Translations under genes and position numbers: made by a program
Part shown: positions 33,242 to 42,326 of the stretch, in pieces
Layout of the letters: each line of letters starts with the position of its first letter
Numbering within the stretch: position 1 is the stretch's first letter
The notes under the pieces: model-generated
Databases searched by the model: none
Told to the model about the DNA's origin: nothing
What the model saw: only the letters and a program-made list of their open reading frames with translations
Assembly: GCF_016100975.1 (NCBI RefSeq)
Contig: NZ_JACFRN010000003.1
Span: forward strand, 124,001 to 188,000
DNA length: 64,000 bases
From: Lactobacillus sp. W8174
GTDB lineage: Bacteria > Bacillota > Bacilli > Lactobacillales > Lactobacillaceae
Direction: 5' to 3'

Positions 33242-34198
33242 ATGAAATCGAATTGGAAATACATTTTGTCGTGGCTGTTATTAATGGTAGGCGGCTTTTA
33301 CTTAATCAATGCGTTGATTATGGTCGGCGTGATAGATGATTTTATTGAAAACATGCTGGTCACGATTGGAATAAATATTATTTTAGCTACCGGTTTAAAC
33401 CTGATTATCGGTTTTAGTGGTCAATTTTCTCTGGGCCATGCGGGTTTTATGGCAATTGGAGCATACGCTACCGCGATTATTACTCAACGCATGAGTAGCG
33501 AAGCTGGCTTTTTAATTTCAATGCTAGTAGGTGTCCTGATAGCAATTGTAATTGCTGCGGTTATTGGTACGGCAACTTTCATTCGCTTAAAGGGTGATTA
33601 TTTAGCAATCGCAACTCTAGGAGCAGCTGAAATTATCCGCAATGTCATTAATAATTTGAAAATTACTGGTGGAGCGGCAGGGTTATACAATATTCCTCAG
33701 TTATGCTCATGGCCAACTGTTTATATCTTGGTTTGTGTGACCACAATCATTTTGACAAACTTTATTCGCTCAAAAGACGGTCGGGCAATTAAAGCTGTTC
33801 GTGAAGACGAAATTGCTGCTGAAGCAATGGGAATTAATACTACTAAATGGAAATTGGCTGCTTTCGTTTTAGGTGGCGCAACTGCTGCAATAGCTGGCAG
33901 TCTCCATGCTTCATTCTTGCAAACAATATCTCCTTCAAACTTTGGTATCATGGAATCTATCTCTATCTTAGTTATTGTTGTTTTGGGTGGTGTTGGCAGT
34001 ATGACTGGCACGTTTGTTGCAGCAATCGTTTTAGGCGTTTTAGATACAGTTTTACAAAGTTTCGGTGCGTTAAGAATGGTTATCTATGCAATAGTTCTGA
34101 TACTAATCATGATTTTCAAACCATCAGGACTTTTGGGTAACTGGGAATTCTCTCTTAAAAATTTGACACGCCATTTTGGCAAAAAGGAAAGGAGCTAG
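33242..34198 (+). CDS. livM: Branched-chain amino acid ABC transporter permease LivM
   Basis: 318-residue membrane protein, second permease of the Liv system. It has the typical GFSGQFSLGHAGFMAIGAYA segment near residue 65, the RLKGDYLAIATLGAAEI segment, and GGVGSMTGTFV near the C-terminus. ATG follows AGGTGG; it ends 3 nt before livG, implying tight translational coupling. Together with LivH it forms the membrane pore. Confidence 0.93.
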   Translation: MKSNWKYILSWLLLMVGGFYLINALIMVGVIDDFIENMLVTIGINIILATGLNLIIGFSGQFSLGHAGFMAIGAYATAIITQRMSSEAGFLISMLVGVLIAIVIAAVIGTATFIRLKGDYLAIATLGAAEIIRNVINNLKITGGAAGLYNIPQLCSWPTVYILVCVTTIILTNFIRSKDGRAIKAVREDEIAAEAMGINTTKWKLAAFVLGGATAAIAGSLHASFLQTISPSNFGIMESISILVIVVLGGVGSMTGTFVAAIVLGVLDTVLQSFGALRMVIYAIVLILIMIFKPSGLLGNWEFSLKNLTRHFGKKERS

Positions 34199-34201
34199 TA
34201 T

Positions 34202-34984
34202 ATGCCACACTTATTAGATGTTGACCACGTAGTGCGCAAGTTTGGTGGGTTAACTGCAGTTAATGATGTCTCACTTCATCTGGATAAGCACGAACTAGTT
34301 GCCTTGATTGGTCCTAATGGTGCAGGTAAAACCACTTTGTTTAACTTGCTAACTGGAATGGTGCAAGTTACTAGTGGAAAGATCAACTTGCAAGTTGATG
34401 ATCAAAATTATGATTTAACGCATAAAAGTGCTGTGCAAATTGCAGACTTAGGTTTATCCCGTACATTTCAAAATATTCGCTTATTTAAAGACTTAACTGT
34501 TATGGATAATGTTCTAACTGCAATGACAAATGAATACAAAGAAAACTTTTTAACAACAGTTTTTCGTTTACCCAGTTTTTATAAAACGGAAAAGGAAATG
34601 AAGGAAGCTGCGCAAAAGTTATTAGCAATCTTTGATTTAACGGATAATGAACAAACTTTGGCTAAGAACTTGCCTTATGGAACGCAAAGACGCTTGGAAA
34701 TAGTACGTGCTTTGGCTACTCACCCGCAGATTCTTTTCCTGGATGAACCTGCTGCTGGTATGAACCCAGAAGAAACAGCGGATTTGACTAATCTTATTAA
34801 ATATATTCAGAAGGAATTTCAGATCACGGTTTTGTTAATTGAGCATGACATGTCTTTAGTTATGAACCTGGCTGAAAGAATCTATGTACTTGATCAAGGC
34901 GAGATATTGGCTACCGGATCGCCTGAAGAAATTAAGGCCAATCCTAAAGTTGTTGAAGCATATCTAGGAGAGGGTGATGACTAG
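34202..34984 (+). CDS. livG: Branched-chain amino acid ABC transporter ATPase LivG
   Basis: 260-residue ATPase with Walker A GPNGAGKTT, Q-loop LSRTFQNIRLF, a family-specific insertion around residues 100-140, signature LPYGTQRR (the LSGGQ equivalent in LivG proteins), Walker B ILFLDEPAAGMNP and switch His in IEHDM. ATG follows AAAGGAG. The stop codon touches the start of livF. Confidence 0.94.
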   Translation: MPHLLDVDHVVRKFGGLTAVNDVSLHLDKHELVALIGPNGAGKTTLFNLLTGMVQVTSGKINLQVDDQNYDLTHKSAVQIADLGLSRTFQNIRLFKDLTVMDNVLTAMTNEYKENFLTTVFRLPSFYKTEKEMKEAAQKLLAIFDLTDNEQTLAKNLPYGTQRRLEIVRALATHPQILFLDEPAAGMNPEETADLTNLIKYIQKEFQITVLLIEHDMSLVMNLAERIYVLDQGEILATGSPEEIKANPKVVEAYLGEGDD

Positions 34985-35695
34985 ATGGCAATGTTAGAAG
35001 TTCGTGACTTGTCTGTAAATTATGGTGTTATTCAAGCTGTTAAGAATGTCAGTTTTGAAATTAACCAAGGTGAAATCGTAACCCTAATTGGAGCTAATGG
35101 AGCTGGTAAGTCAACTATTGTTAAGACAATTTCTGGCTTGTTAAAACCCAAAAGTGGTCAAATTTTCTACCTTGGCGAAGAAATAGATCACAAAAGTGCT
35201 CCGCAAATTGTGAGCGCGGGTATCTCTCAAGTAGCAGAAGGTCGGCATATTTTTGCTGGAATGACCGTAATGGAGAATCTGCAGATGGGTGCTTTTTTGC
35301 AAAAGAATCATGATGAAGTTTCAAAAACCTACAAAGACATTTTTGAACGCTTTCCAATTTTGCAGAAAAGGCGTAATCAGGATGCAGCTACCCTGTCTGG
35401 TGGTGAGCAGCAAATGTTGGCCATGGGTCGTGCCTTAATGGCAAAGCCAAAATTGTTGCTGCTTGATGAACCATCAATGGGTTTATCACCCCTGTATATT
35501 CAAGAAATATTTAAAATTATTAAAGAACTAAACGAAAAAGGTACCACTATTTTGTTGATAGAACAAAATGCTAAACAAGCTCTATCTATTGCCGATCGTG
35601 GTTATGTATTGGCAACAGGAGTAGTGCAATTAAGTGGTACTGGTCAAGAATTGTTGGCTAACCCGGAAGTACAGAAAGTATATTTTGGTGGTTAG
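34985..35695 (+). CDS. livF: Branched-chain amino acid ABC transporter ATPase LivF
   Basis: 236-residue ATPase with Walker A GANGAGKST, the LivF-specific QVAEGRHIFAGMTVMENL segment, signature LSGGEQQML, Walker B LLLLDEPSMGLSP and the IEQN switch region. It starts directly on the base after the livG stop codon. It powers import with LivG. The operon appears to end here; the next 355 bp carry the promoter, leader and attenuator of a second livJ. Confidence 0.94.
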   Translation: MAMLEVRDLSVNYGVIQAVKNVSFEINQGEIVTLIGANGAGKSTIVKTISGLLKPKSGQIFYLGEEIDHKSAPQIVSAGISQVAEGRHIFAGMTVMENLQMGAFLQKNHDEVSKTYKDIFERFPILQKRRNQDAATLSGGEQQMLAMGRALMAKPKLLLLDEPSMGLSPLYIQEIFKIIKELNEKGTTILLIEQNAKQALSIADRGYVLATGVVQLSGTGQELLANPEVQKVYFGG

Positions 35696-35734
35696 TGGTA
35701 ATCAAGTTGTTGTAATGACAATGATGTTAATTCA

Positions 35735-35763
35735 TTGTTAAGTCAGATAGTGAAAACTATAGA
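35735..35763 (+). promoter_or_regulatory. Promoter of the second livJ
   Basis: TTGTTA (35735-35740), 17-bp spacer, TATAGA (35758-35763). This places the transcript start near 35770, before the AGGAGG site of the second leader peptide. Confidence 0.65.
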
Positions 35764-35794
35764 GTTTACATAAAATTCTGAGGAGGTAATTGTG

Positions 35795-35884
35795 ATGGAA
35801 ACGAAATATTTTAAACAAAAAAGTAATATGAATATCTTTCAAACTCAGGATTTAGTTGCCTTGTTGTTGGAGCGCAGGACTTAA
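35795..35884 (+). CDS. Leader peptide of the second livJ (attenuation control)
   Basis: 29-residue ORF with AGGAGG (35781-35786) upstream. It ends DLVALLLERRT and stop, matching the first leader in length and in the final ALLL-x-x-RT, with the same TTG TTG TTG run, while the N-terminal half differs. The final bases AGGACTTAAC can pair with strand 1 of the attenuator (GTTAAGCCC). Codons for Leu and Val just before this pairing strand suit amino-acid sensing by stalled ribosomes. Confidence 0.8.
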   Translation: METKYFKQKSNMNIFQTQDLVALLLERRT

Positions 35885-35916
35885 CATACATGAATTACGT
35901 GATGTAATTTATAGTA

Positions 35917-36003
35917 GTTAAGCCCTAGTTTGCGTGTCAATGATTGGGGTTTAACTAATTGATAATTTAAGCCTCATTCATTGATTTGAATGAGGCTTTT
36001 TTG
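35917..36003 (+). promoter_or_regulatory. Transcription attenuator upstream of second livJ
   Basis: Strand 1 GTTAAGCCC (35917-35925) pairs with GGGTTTAAC (35947-35955). Strand 2 CAATGATTGGGGTTTAA (35938-35954) pairs with strand 3 TTAAGCCTCATTCATTG (35967-35983). Strand 3 pairs with strand 4 TGAATGAGGCTT (35987-35998), 12 bp, followed by T, as terminator. Same logic as at 31014-31093, with different bases in several pairs. Confidence 0.85.
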
Positions 36004-36050
36004 TGGTCAATTTTAGTTAAAGAATAGAAAGAATAGTTAGAAGGAACAAG

Positions 36051-37256
36051 ATGATGGATAATATTAGCGGTATTAAGAAGATAATGAATGTTGTAATCAC
36101 TGGCATGGCTGCTTTTATGCTGGCAGGCTGTACTGTTGCTAAAAGCAGTAGTGGGGATGGAACTAAGCAAGATAAAGATTCAGTCAAAATTGGCGTTAAC
36201 ATGGAGTTGTCTGGAGCTGCAGCCGGTTATGGCAACGCTCAAAAGCAAGGTATTCAATTAGCAGTTAGTGAAATTAATAAAAAAGGCGGCATTGATGTTA
36301 ATGGTCATAAGAAAAAAATCAAACTGATCATGCGTGATAATAAAACTGCTATTTCTACTTCTGCTTCAGTTGCTGCCCAATTAGCTACAAAAGAAAAGGT
36401 AGCAGCAATTGTAGGACCGGCAACTACTAATGCTGGCACAGCTGAAATTCCTAATATTACTAAGGCTAAGGTACCAAGTGTCAGTCCTTCGGCGACAGAT
36501 CCAAATTACACTTTACAAAAGAATGGTAAAGTGCAGCCATTTGTTTTTAGGGCATGTTACCAAAATAATTTTCAAGGTGGTAGTGCAGCCAAATTCGTAA
36601 TGAATAACATTAAGGCAAAGAGAGTGGCTGTCTATACTGACAATTCAAGTGACTATGGTAACGGTCTTGCTAAAGCATTTAAGAAAACTTATAAAGGCAA
36701 GATAGTTGATAGTCAGACATTTTCAGAAGGTGACAAAGATTTTAACGCTGTATTAACTTCGTTTAAAGCTAAGAAAGTCGATGCTATTTACGTTCCTGGC
36801 TACTACACGGAAGTTGGCTTAATAATTAAGCAAGCGCGTCAAATTGGAATTAAGGCACCAATTGTCGGTAGTGATGGTATGGCTGATCCGAAGCTGGTAC
36901 AAATTGCTGGTGCTAAAAATGCAAGTAAAATCTACTATACTACGCCATTTTCAACACAGGTAGCTGCCAAGGATCCAACTGCTTCTAAATTTATGAGTGA
37001 TTTCAAGAACCGCTACCATGAAGAAGCACCAACTTTTTCTGCTTTAGCTTATGATGCGGTATATATGATTAAAGAAGCAATCGAAAATGAAAAATCCGAT
37101 GATTCTGCAAAAATCACGAAGGGTCTGGAACAAATTAAAGATTTTACTGGCGTAACTGGGAAAATCACAGTAGATAAAGATCATAATCCTGAAAAACCAA
37201 TTGCTGTAGAAGAATTAATTAATGGCAAAGTGGGTAAAACTTTTAAAATTGAATAA
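36051..37256 (+). CDS. Second branched-chain amino acid substrate-binding lipoprotein (LivJ paralog)
   Basis: 401-residue lipoprotein with lipobox MLAGC (Cys near residue 25) and the same type I binding fold as the livJ at 31125, with most blocks identical (SLTSF-type interior, VYTDNSSDYGNGL). Differences near the binding cleft, for example GSDGMADP in place of GGDGMCDP, may change specificity. It has no own permease or ATPase and presumably feeds the LivHMGF complex, adding a second affinity or substrate. Its separate promoter and attenuator allow independent control. A bidirectional terminator follows. Confidence 0.9.
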   Translation: MMDNISGIKKIMNVVITGMAAFMLAGCTVAKSSSGDGTKQDKDSVKIGVNMELSGAAAGYGNAQKQGIQLAVSEINKKGGIDVNGHKKKIKLIMRDNKTAISTSASVAAQLATKEKVAAIVGPATTNAGTAEIPNITKAKVPSVSPSATDPNYTLQKNGKVQPFVFRACYQNNFQGGSAAKFVMNNIKAKRVAVYTDNSSDYGNGLAKAFKKTYKGKIVDSQTFSEGDKDFNAVLTSFKAKKVDAIYVPGYYTEVGLIIKQARQIGIKAPIVGSDGMADPKLVQIAGAKNASKIYYTTPFSTQVAAKDPTASKFMSDFKNRYHEEAPTFSALAYDAVYMIKEAIENEKSDDSAKITKGLEQIKDFTGVTGKITVDKDHNPEKPIAVEELINGKVGKTFKIE

Positions 37257-37274
37257 GACTTATTTTTAAACAAT

Positions 37275-37315
37275 AAAAAAGTTAGCTTTTCTAAGAAAGA
37301 ATAGCTAACTTTTTT
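37275..37315. terminator. Bidirectional terminator
   Basis: AAAAAAGTTAGCT pairs with AGCTAACTTTTTT. It serves the second livJ and the convergent phosphatase gene. Confidence 0.85.
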
Positions 37316-37350
37316 GATTGTATAAAATATTCTCCTGTTAATTGGGGGCA

Positions 37351-37995
37351 TCAGAGCTTTAATTTATCATATGAAACAACTTTTTTCTCTTGCTCTGTCA
37401 TATTCATCACTGTAATTGAAGCGTTACGAGGGCGTTCTTTAATATCAAAATCGCTGTAACGATCGGCAATACTGTGAATTGTAAAACCGTGAGTAACGAG
37501 CAAAATATTTTCAGCCCCATCTAATTGATTGATTAATTTGAACCCCTTGTTTATTCTATCCCAATACTCTTTAGCATTTTCTGCATCATGAAAAGGATCG
37601 GCCTCTTTAATCCAGTCTTTAACAGTGTCTAATGATTCATTTTTAAGCATTTCAGCATGGCTTTTATAACCGTGGGGACCACTAATCATTTGCCAAGCAG
37701 CATCTGAATCCATACCTTCAAAATAGCCGTAAAAATGTTCACGGAAAAAAGGAGTTGCGATATGTTGAATTTCATCACGGTTAACATTGTGTTTAATGAT
37801 GATGTCACAAGTGTCGCTTGCTCTTTTCATATCACTTGATAATGCAATGTCAAAAGGCACATCTTTTAAAGCTTCACCAACTTGGTCAGCGCCTGCTATT
37901 CCTTTTTCTGTTAGTGGCGTATCACACCAGCCTTGCATTTTGTTATAGCGGTTAATAAAAGTTTCACCGTGACGCACTATATATATTCTTTTCAT
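37351..37995 (-). CDS. Histidine phosphatase family protein (phosphoglycerate-mutase-like)
   Basis: 214-residue protein with the catalytic RHGE motif at residues 8-11 (IVRHGETFINRYNKMQGW) and the second catalytic His in VTHGF near 167. This clan includes cofactor-dependent mutases and many small-molecule phosphatases; the substrate here is unknown. ATG is at 37993-37995 with a GAGGAG-type ribosome site on the minus strand. It lies next to a metalloprotease gene in the same direction, 24 nt away, so they may form a unit. Confidence 0.82.
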   Translation of the reverse strand: MKRIYIVRHGETFINRYNKMQGWCDTPLTEKGIAGADQVGEALKDVPFDIALSSDMKRASDTCDIIIKHNVNRDEIQHIATPFFREHFYGYFEGMDSDAAWQMISGPHGYKSHAEMLKNESLDTVKDWIKEADPFHDAENAKEYWDRINKGFKLINQLDGAENILLVTHGFTIHSIADRYSDFDIKERPRNASITVMNMTEQEKKVVSYDKLKL

Positions 37996-38019
37996 TTTAC
38001 TCCTCGCAAATTTAATATC

Positions 38020-38688
38020 TTATTTTTTGTATAACTTTTGAACATTTTCAACATCGACCGGTTCAATTGGGTATAAAGAACCTGTAGGATACATTACAGA
38101 CACCCCATTATTATGTTTTAGTCCGATTGCATGTCCCAATTCATGTTCTACAGTATTTAAAATACGTTGGTAAGTATAACTGTATGGTGAAAAATTCTGT
38201 AAGTAATAAATATTTAACCTGGTAACTGCAGAATACATGATTCCAGTTTTGACATAATAATGAAAAGTAGTATACCCCGCATAATTGGTATTGGGACTAT
38301 AAACCTGTTCAACTACAATATTAGCTTTTTTCCTGCTTTTGGCTACGGTAAAAGTAAAGGCTTTAGTATCATTCCATTCATCAATTGCATCTTTAGTAGC
38401 AGAAATTAATTCTTCATTATTATCAAGATCTATATAAATAGAAGCTTTAGGCTTTTTCCAGTGCCAAGAAGAAGCTACAGCAGCTGTACGTTTTTTCTTG
38501 GCCTTTTTACTTTTCTTTGTTTTCTTTTTAACTTTTTTTGCCTTTTTAGCAACTTTCTTGGCATAAACGGTCTGAGAAGGCCAACTAGATAACGAATTAT
38601 CAGCAATCGGAGCAATTGCACTTCCAATTGTAAAAATTACAACTAGCGCACACGCTAATTTAGATAAAAAATGACCATATTTTTTCAT
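38020..38688 (-). CDS. Secreted matrixin-like zinc metalloprotease
   Basis: 222-residue exported protein. A signal peptide covers about residues 1-42 and is followed by a very Lys-rich linker (about 43-68, repeated KKxKK) that could bind the negatively charged wall. The catalytic domain has HELGHAIGLKH, the HExxHxxGxxH zinc site, and a Met-turn candidate in VSVMYP. Such M10-like proteases occur in several lactobacilli and are thought to act on surface or host proteins. Start ATG at 38688; promoter region shared with the divergent HelD gene. Confidence 0.85.
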   Translation of the reverse strand: MKKYGHFLSKLACALVVIFTIGSAIAPIADNSLSSWPSQTVYAKKVAKKAKKVKKKTKKSKKAKKKRTAAVASSWHWKKPKASIYIDLDNNEELISATKDAIDEWNDTKAFTFTVAKSRKKANIVVEQVYSPNTNYAGYTTFHYYVKTGIMYSAVTRLNIYYLQNFSPYSYTYQRILNTVEHELGHAIGLKHNNGVSVMYPTGSLYPIEPVDVENVQKLYKK

Positions 38689-38890
38689 ACCTTAATCAAC
38701 TCCATTACCTTACATTATATAGGAAAAATAGTAAAAGTTTCATAATTTACTGATTTTAACGCATAAATTATAATCATTATCAGGAAATTTATGCAGATTT
38801 TACTGTTTAGCTAAAAACAAATCCAAGATTTTAATATAAACCGATTTCATGGTAAAATAGAATGCAAGTTTTGGAAAATTAGGTGAGTTT

Positions 38891-41185
38891 ATGACAAAAG
38901 CGATGGATGATAAAGAATTTGAGCAAAAGCATCTCGACAAGATTTTAAAAATGATACGGGCTAAAAAAGCCGAGTTGTCATCGTCAATTAAGTCGGCTGA
39001 AGGAGAAGCCCAAGATCTTAATTCACACTTTTTTGATGATGTAAAATTAGATTATGACGGCTATTCAACATCTATGGAGACTGCGTTGTCTATTCACCAG
39101 CAACAGCAACTGCTTGATGAACGTCAAAATGCCTGGCAGCATGCAGCAAAACAACTAAGTACTATCCAAAAATTAGAACAAAAGCCATATTTTGCCAGAG
39201 TAGACTTTAAAGAAGCAAATGAAAATCCGGAAACTATTTATATTGGTCTAGGTTCTTTTGCGGACAAAAATAATCACTTTTTGATTTATGATTGGCGCGC
39301 CCCAATTTCATCAATTTATTATGATGGTAAGATTGGCAAAGTCTCTTACATGTCACCTGAAGGTGAAATTACCGTTGATATGACCAAAAAACGGCAGTTT
39401 ATGATTGAAAACGGCAAGATTGTCAACATGTTTGACACCAATGAGTCTATTGGTGACCAAATGTTGCTGGAAGTCTTAGGTGAAAAATCCGGCACGCAGA
39501 TGAAATCGATTGTCACGACTATTCAGCGTGAGCAGAACAAAATCATTAGAAATACCAGTGCTGACCTATTGTTTGTTCAAGGAGCAGCTGGTTCGGGTAA
39601 AACCTCTGCAATTTTACAGAGAATTGCCTATCTGCTATATCGCTATCGCGGCAACCTTACCAGTAGTGACGTCATCATGTTTAGCCCTAATCAATTATTC
39701 AACGATTATATCAAGAATGTTTTGCCCGAGATGGGTGAACAAAACATGGTGCAAATGACTTACTGGCAGTTTGTAGCTAGAAGACTACCGGGAATGACCG
39801 TTGAAAATTTGTTTGATCAATTTGAGGATAGCAGGGCTGATTCTGCAATTAGTCAATTTAAGGATTCAACAAATTTCTTTAATTTACTGCATCATTATGC
39901 TAAACACCTCAATAAACGCGGCGTAATTTTTAAAAATATTTACTTCCGTAATAAAAAGAAACCATTTTTTACGAAAGAAAAAATCAGTGAACTCTATTAT
40001 TCATTTAATTCCAATTATAATTTGAGCAATAGAATTGATGCTACACGCGAAGGATTAATAAAATCGCTCAATCGCAAGATTAACAGTGAAACTAAAAAGG
40101 CCTGGGTGTCTGATGCCATCCAAAATCTTAGTCAAGAGCAGCTCAATGCTTTATATGATCGTCCAGACCAAGAGTTTGAATCAGAGGAAAAAGAAGAAAA
40201 ATTCCTCAGCCGTAAAATTGTCGTGAAGGCACTTGATAAAGTTTTCCAGCAAATTAGACGGAATAATTTTATTAATATGCGTGCCCAATATTTGAACTTT
40301 TTACGTGCTGTGCCTAAAATGACTGACCTAAGTAAATGGCAAATTGCAGAAGTAGATTGGCAAAAACACATCGAAGAAGTTAAGCAAAGCTTTATGAAGC
40401 ATTATATTCATATGAATGATGTTTCAGCCTACTTGTATCTTTATGATCTAATCACAGGTCGTCATGTAGATTATGAAATGCGTTATGCTTTTATTGACGA
40501 GATTCAGGATTATACGCCGTTTCAACTTTGCTACCTGAAATATAATTTCCCTCGTGCTAAATTTACGATGTTGGGCGATTTAAACCAGGCTATTTTTACC
40601 AAAGATGAAAGTAGAAGTCTGCTTAAGCAGATCAGTGGTTTATTTGATCCTGAAAAAACTGATGTCGTCCAGTTAACTAAATCTTATCGTTCAACAAAAC
40701 AGTTGACTGAATTTACTAAGCAAATCCTGCGGCAAGGTGAAAAAATTGAATCATTTGACCGTCAGGGGCCTAAGCCCGCTCTTTGGCAACGCTGCGATGA
40801 TGTTGCTGCAATCAAGGTACTGGAAGAAATACTAGATGAAAATAATCAGGCTAACATGACAACTGCAATTATTACCAAGGACTTGGCCAGCGCTAAAATT
40901 GTGGCAGAAAAGCTCCAAGAAGATAAAGTGAAAGCAACATTGATTGCTACTGCCAATCAGCGCTTAGTTGAGGGCACTTTAGTTATTCCATCCTATTTAG
41001 CTAAAGGCTTGGAGTTTGATGCCGTTATTATGTGGGCTGCCTCAAAAGAAAATTATCATCGCATTGATGAAACGCAACTTGTATACACAATAACTTCTCG
41101 GGCGATGTACAAGCTTGATATTATTTATACTAACGAAAAGAGTCCACTTCTGGAAGTAGACCGAAAAACTTATATAGAAAAGTAG
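38891..41185 (+). CDS. UvrD/Rep-type helicase, HelD-like RNA polymerase-associated ATPase
   Basis: 764-residue superfamily I helicase-like protein. The N-terminal coiled-coil region (residues 1-100) is typical of HelD, which enters the RNA polymerase channels to recycle stalled enzyme. Walker A GAAGSGKTS is near residue 235, motif II is AFIDEIQDYTPFQ near 535, and motif III follows (MLGDLNQAIF). It lacks the C-terminal features of PcrA/UvrD. ATG follows AGGTGA. A GNAT gene begins 10 nt downstream and is probably cotranscribed. Confidence 0.88.
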   Translation: MTKAMDDKEFEQKHLDKILKMIRAKKAELSSSIKSAEGEAQDLNSHFFDDVKLDYDGYSTSMETALSIHQQQQLLDERQNAWQHAAKQLSTIQKLEQKPYFARVDFKEANENPETIYIGLGSFADKNNHFLIYDWRAPISSIYYDGKIGKVSYMSPEGEITVDMTKKRQFMIENGKIVNMFDTNESIGDQMLLEVLGEKSGTQMKSIVTTIQREQNKIIRNTSADLLFVQGAAGSGKTSAILQRIAYLLYRYRGNLTSSDVIMFSPNQLFNDYIKNVLPEMGEQNMVQMTYWQFVARRLPGMTVENLFDQFEDSRADSAISQFKDSTNFFNLLHHYAKHLNKRGVIFKNIYFRNKKKPFFTKEKISELYYSFNSNYNLSNRIDATREGLIKSLNRKINSETKKAWVSDAIQNLSQEQLNALYDRPDQEFESEEKEEKFLSRKIVVKALDKVFQQIRRNNFINMRAQYLNFLRAVPKMTDLSKWQIAEVDWQKHIEEVKQSFMKHYIHMNDVSAYLYLYDLITGRHVDYEMRYAFIDEIQDYTPFQLCYLKYNFPRAKFTMLGDLNQAIFTKDESRSLLKQISGLFDPEKTDVVQLTKSYRSTKQLTEFTKQILRQGEKIESFDRQGPKPALWQRCDDVAAIKVLEEILDENNQANMTTAIITKDLASAKIVAEKLQEDKVKATLIATANQRLVEGTLVIPSYLAKGLEFDAVIMWAASKENYHRIDETQLVYTITSRAMYKLDIIYTNEKSPLLEVDRKTYIEK

Positions 41186-41194
41186 GAAGATTTT

Positions 41195-41644
41195 ATGACT
41201 GACAGTGAAAAATTTACCTTCAAGCGGGTTGTGCAAATGACAGGTCGCGAAATGTTTTGTGTAGCTCGTTTACGAATAGATACGTTTGTAACCGAGCAGG
41301 AAATAACAGTACCAGAACTTGACGATCAAGATTTAGACTCAATTCAGGTCTATTTGCTTAATGCAGAAAAAACAAATGCCTTGGCCGTTTGCCGTATTTT
41401 TCCAGAAAATGGTAAGTGGATGCTAGGCAGAGTAGCAGTAGCTGCAACATCCCGCGGGCAAAAGCTGGGAACCAAAATGATGAAACAGGTTCATGAATAC
41501 CTGCGTGATCAGGGGATCGACCGGCTTTATTGTCATGCACAATGGCAGGCCAAGCCCTTCTATGATTTTTTAGGCTATCACACTGAAGGCGAGCCATTTG
41601 TAGAGGCTGACATTAAGCATGTTATGATGTATAAAGACTTATAA
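41195..41644 (+). CDS. GNAT-family N-acetyltransferase (ElaA-like)
   Basis: 149-residue acetyltransferase. The N-terminal VARLRIDTFVTEQ segment and the acetyl-CoA loop around GRVAVAATSRGQKLGTKMM (residues about 76-95) are standard for this group. The substrate is unknown. ATG has AGGAAG upstream and lies 10 nt after the HelD gene, suggesting one transcript. A terminator hairpin at 41652 follows. Confidence 0.85.
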   Translation: MTDSEKFTFKRVVQMTGREMFCVARLRIDTFVTEQEITVPELDDQDLDSIQVYLLNAEKTNALAVCRIFPENGKWMLGRVAVAATSRGQKLGTKMMKQVHEYLRDQGIDRLYCHAQWQAKPFYDFLGYHTEGEPFVEADIKHVMMYKDL

Positions 41645-41651
41645 AAATGAT

Positions 41652-41679
41652 AACTTGCACTACATTTGTGCAAGTTTTT
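41652..41679. terminator. Terminator between GNAT and SGNH genes
   Basis: AACTTGCAC (41652-41660) pairs with GTGCAAGTT (41668-41676), followed by T. It overlaps the last codons of the convergent SGNH gene. Confidence 0.75.
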
Positions 41680-42232
41680 CTTTAATTGCTGCCACAACCA
41701 AATCAATTAAAATTTGATTTCCCGCAGCAGTAAGATGTTGCCCATCTTCTTGATAGTACGAAGATAAATTTTCTAACTGGCAAAAATTGGCGATCAAGTT
41801 AATAAAAGGAATATGATACTTGCGTGCACAATCTGCGGCAATTTGATTGTATACTTTCATATCTTCAAGGTTATAGTATTGCATGATGTCCTTGTTATTA
41901 GGATCTTCATAAGATGGACCTGCAATAATCATTTTAGCGCTACCGATAGTTTCAACCATGTGATCCAGGTTCTGAGCATAAGCAGTGCTGCTAATCCCCC
42001 AATCACTTGACATGTCGTTTGTACCGTATTCAAGTACTACTATGTCAGCATCTTGGGGAATTAAATTTAGGCGTTTCTTGCCTTCAGCAGTAGTAGCACC
42101 ACTTAAGGATAAGTTTATAATTTGTGCATCTGCGTCTAGGTTTTTTTGCACACCTGCAGTTATGACATTGGTATCATGACCAGCATGGTAGCCATTAAAT
42201 ATAGAATCGCCAAAAAGAATTATCTTTTTCAT
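41660..42232 (-). CDS. SGNH/GDSL-family hydrolase
   Basis: 190-residue esterase-like protein. Block I is LFGDSIFNGY (nucleophile Ser), block III has GTND near residue 74, and block V is DGQHLTAAGN with the catalytic Asp-His pair near 167-170. There is no signal peptide, so it is cytoplasmic and may be a lysophospholipase, thioesterase or carbohydrate esterase. ATG at 42230-42232 follows an AAAGG-type site on the minus strand. Confidence 0.87.
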   Translation of the reverse strand: MKKIILFGDSIFNGYHAGHDTNVITAGVQKNLDADAQIINLSLSGATTAEGKKRLNLIPQDADIVVLEYGTNDMSSDWGISSTAYAQNLDHMVETIGSAKMIIAGPSYEDPNNKDIMQYYNLEDMKVYNQIAADCARKYHIPFINLIANFCQLENLSSYYQEDGQHLTAAGNQILIDLVVAAIKEKLAQM

Positions 42233-42326
42233 AGTTTTGCCTTTCTTTTTACTTAGAAAAATTAATTAGGAAACATTATACTTCTATTTTACTATATTGA
42301 TAAACATAAAATTTAAGGACATTAGG

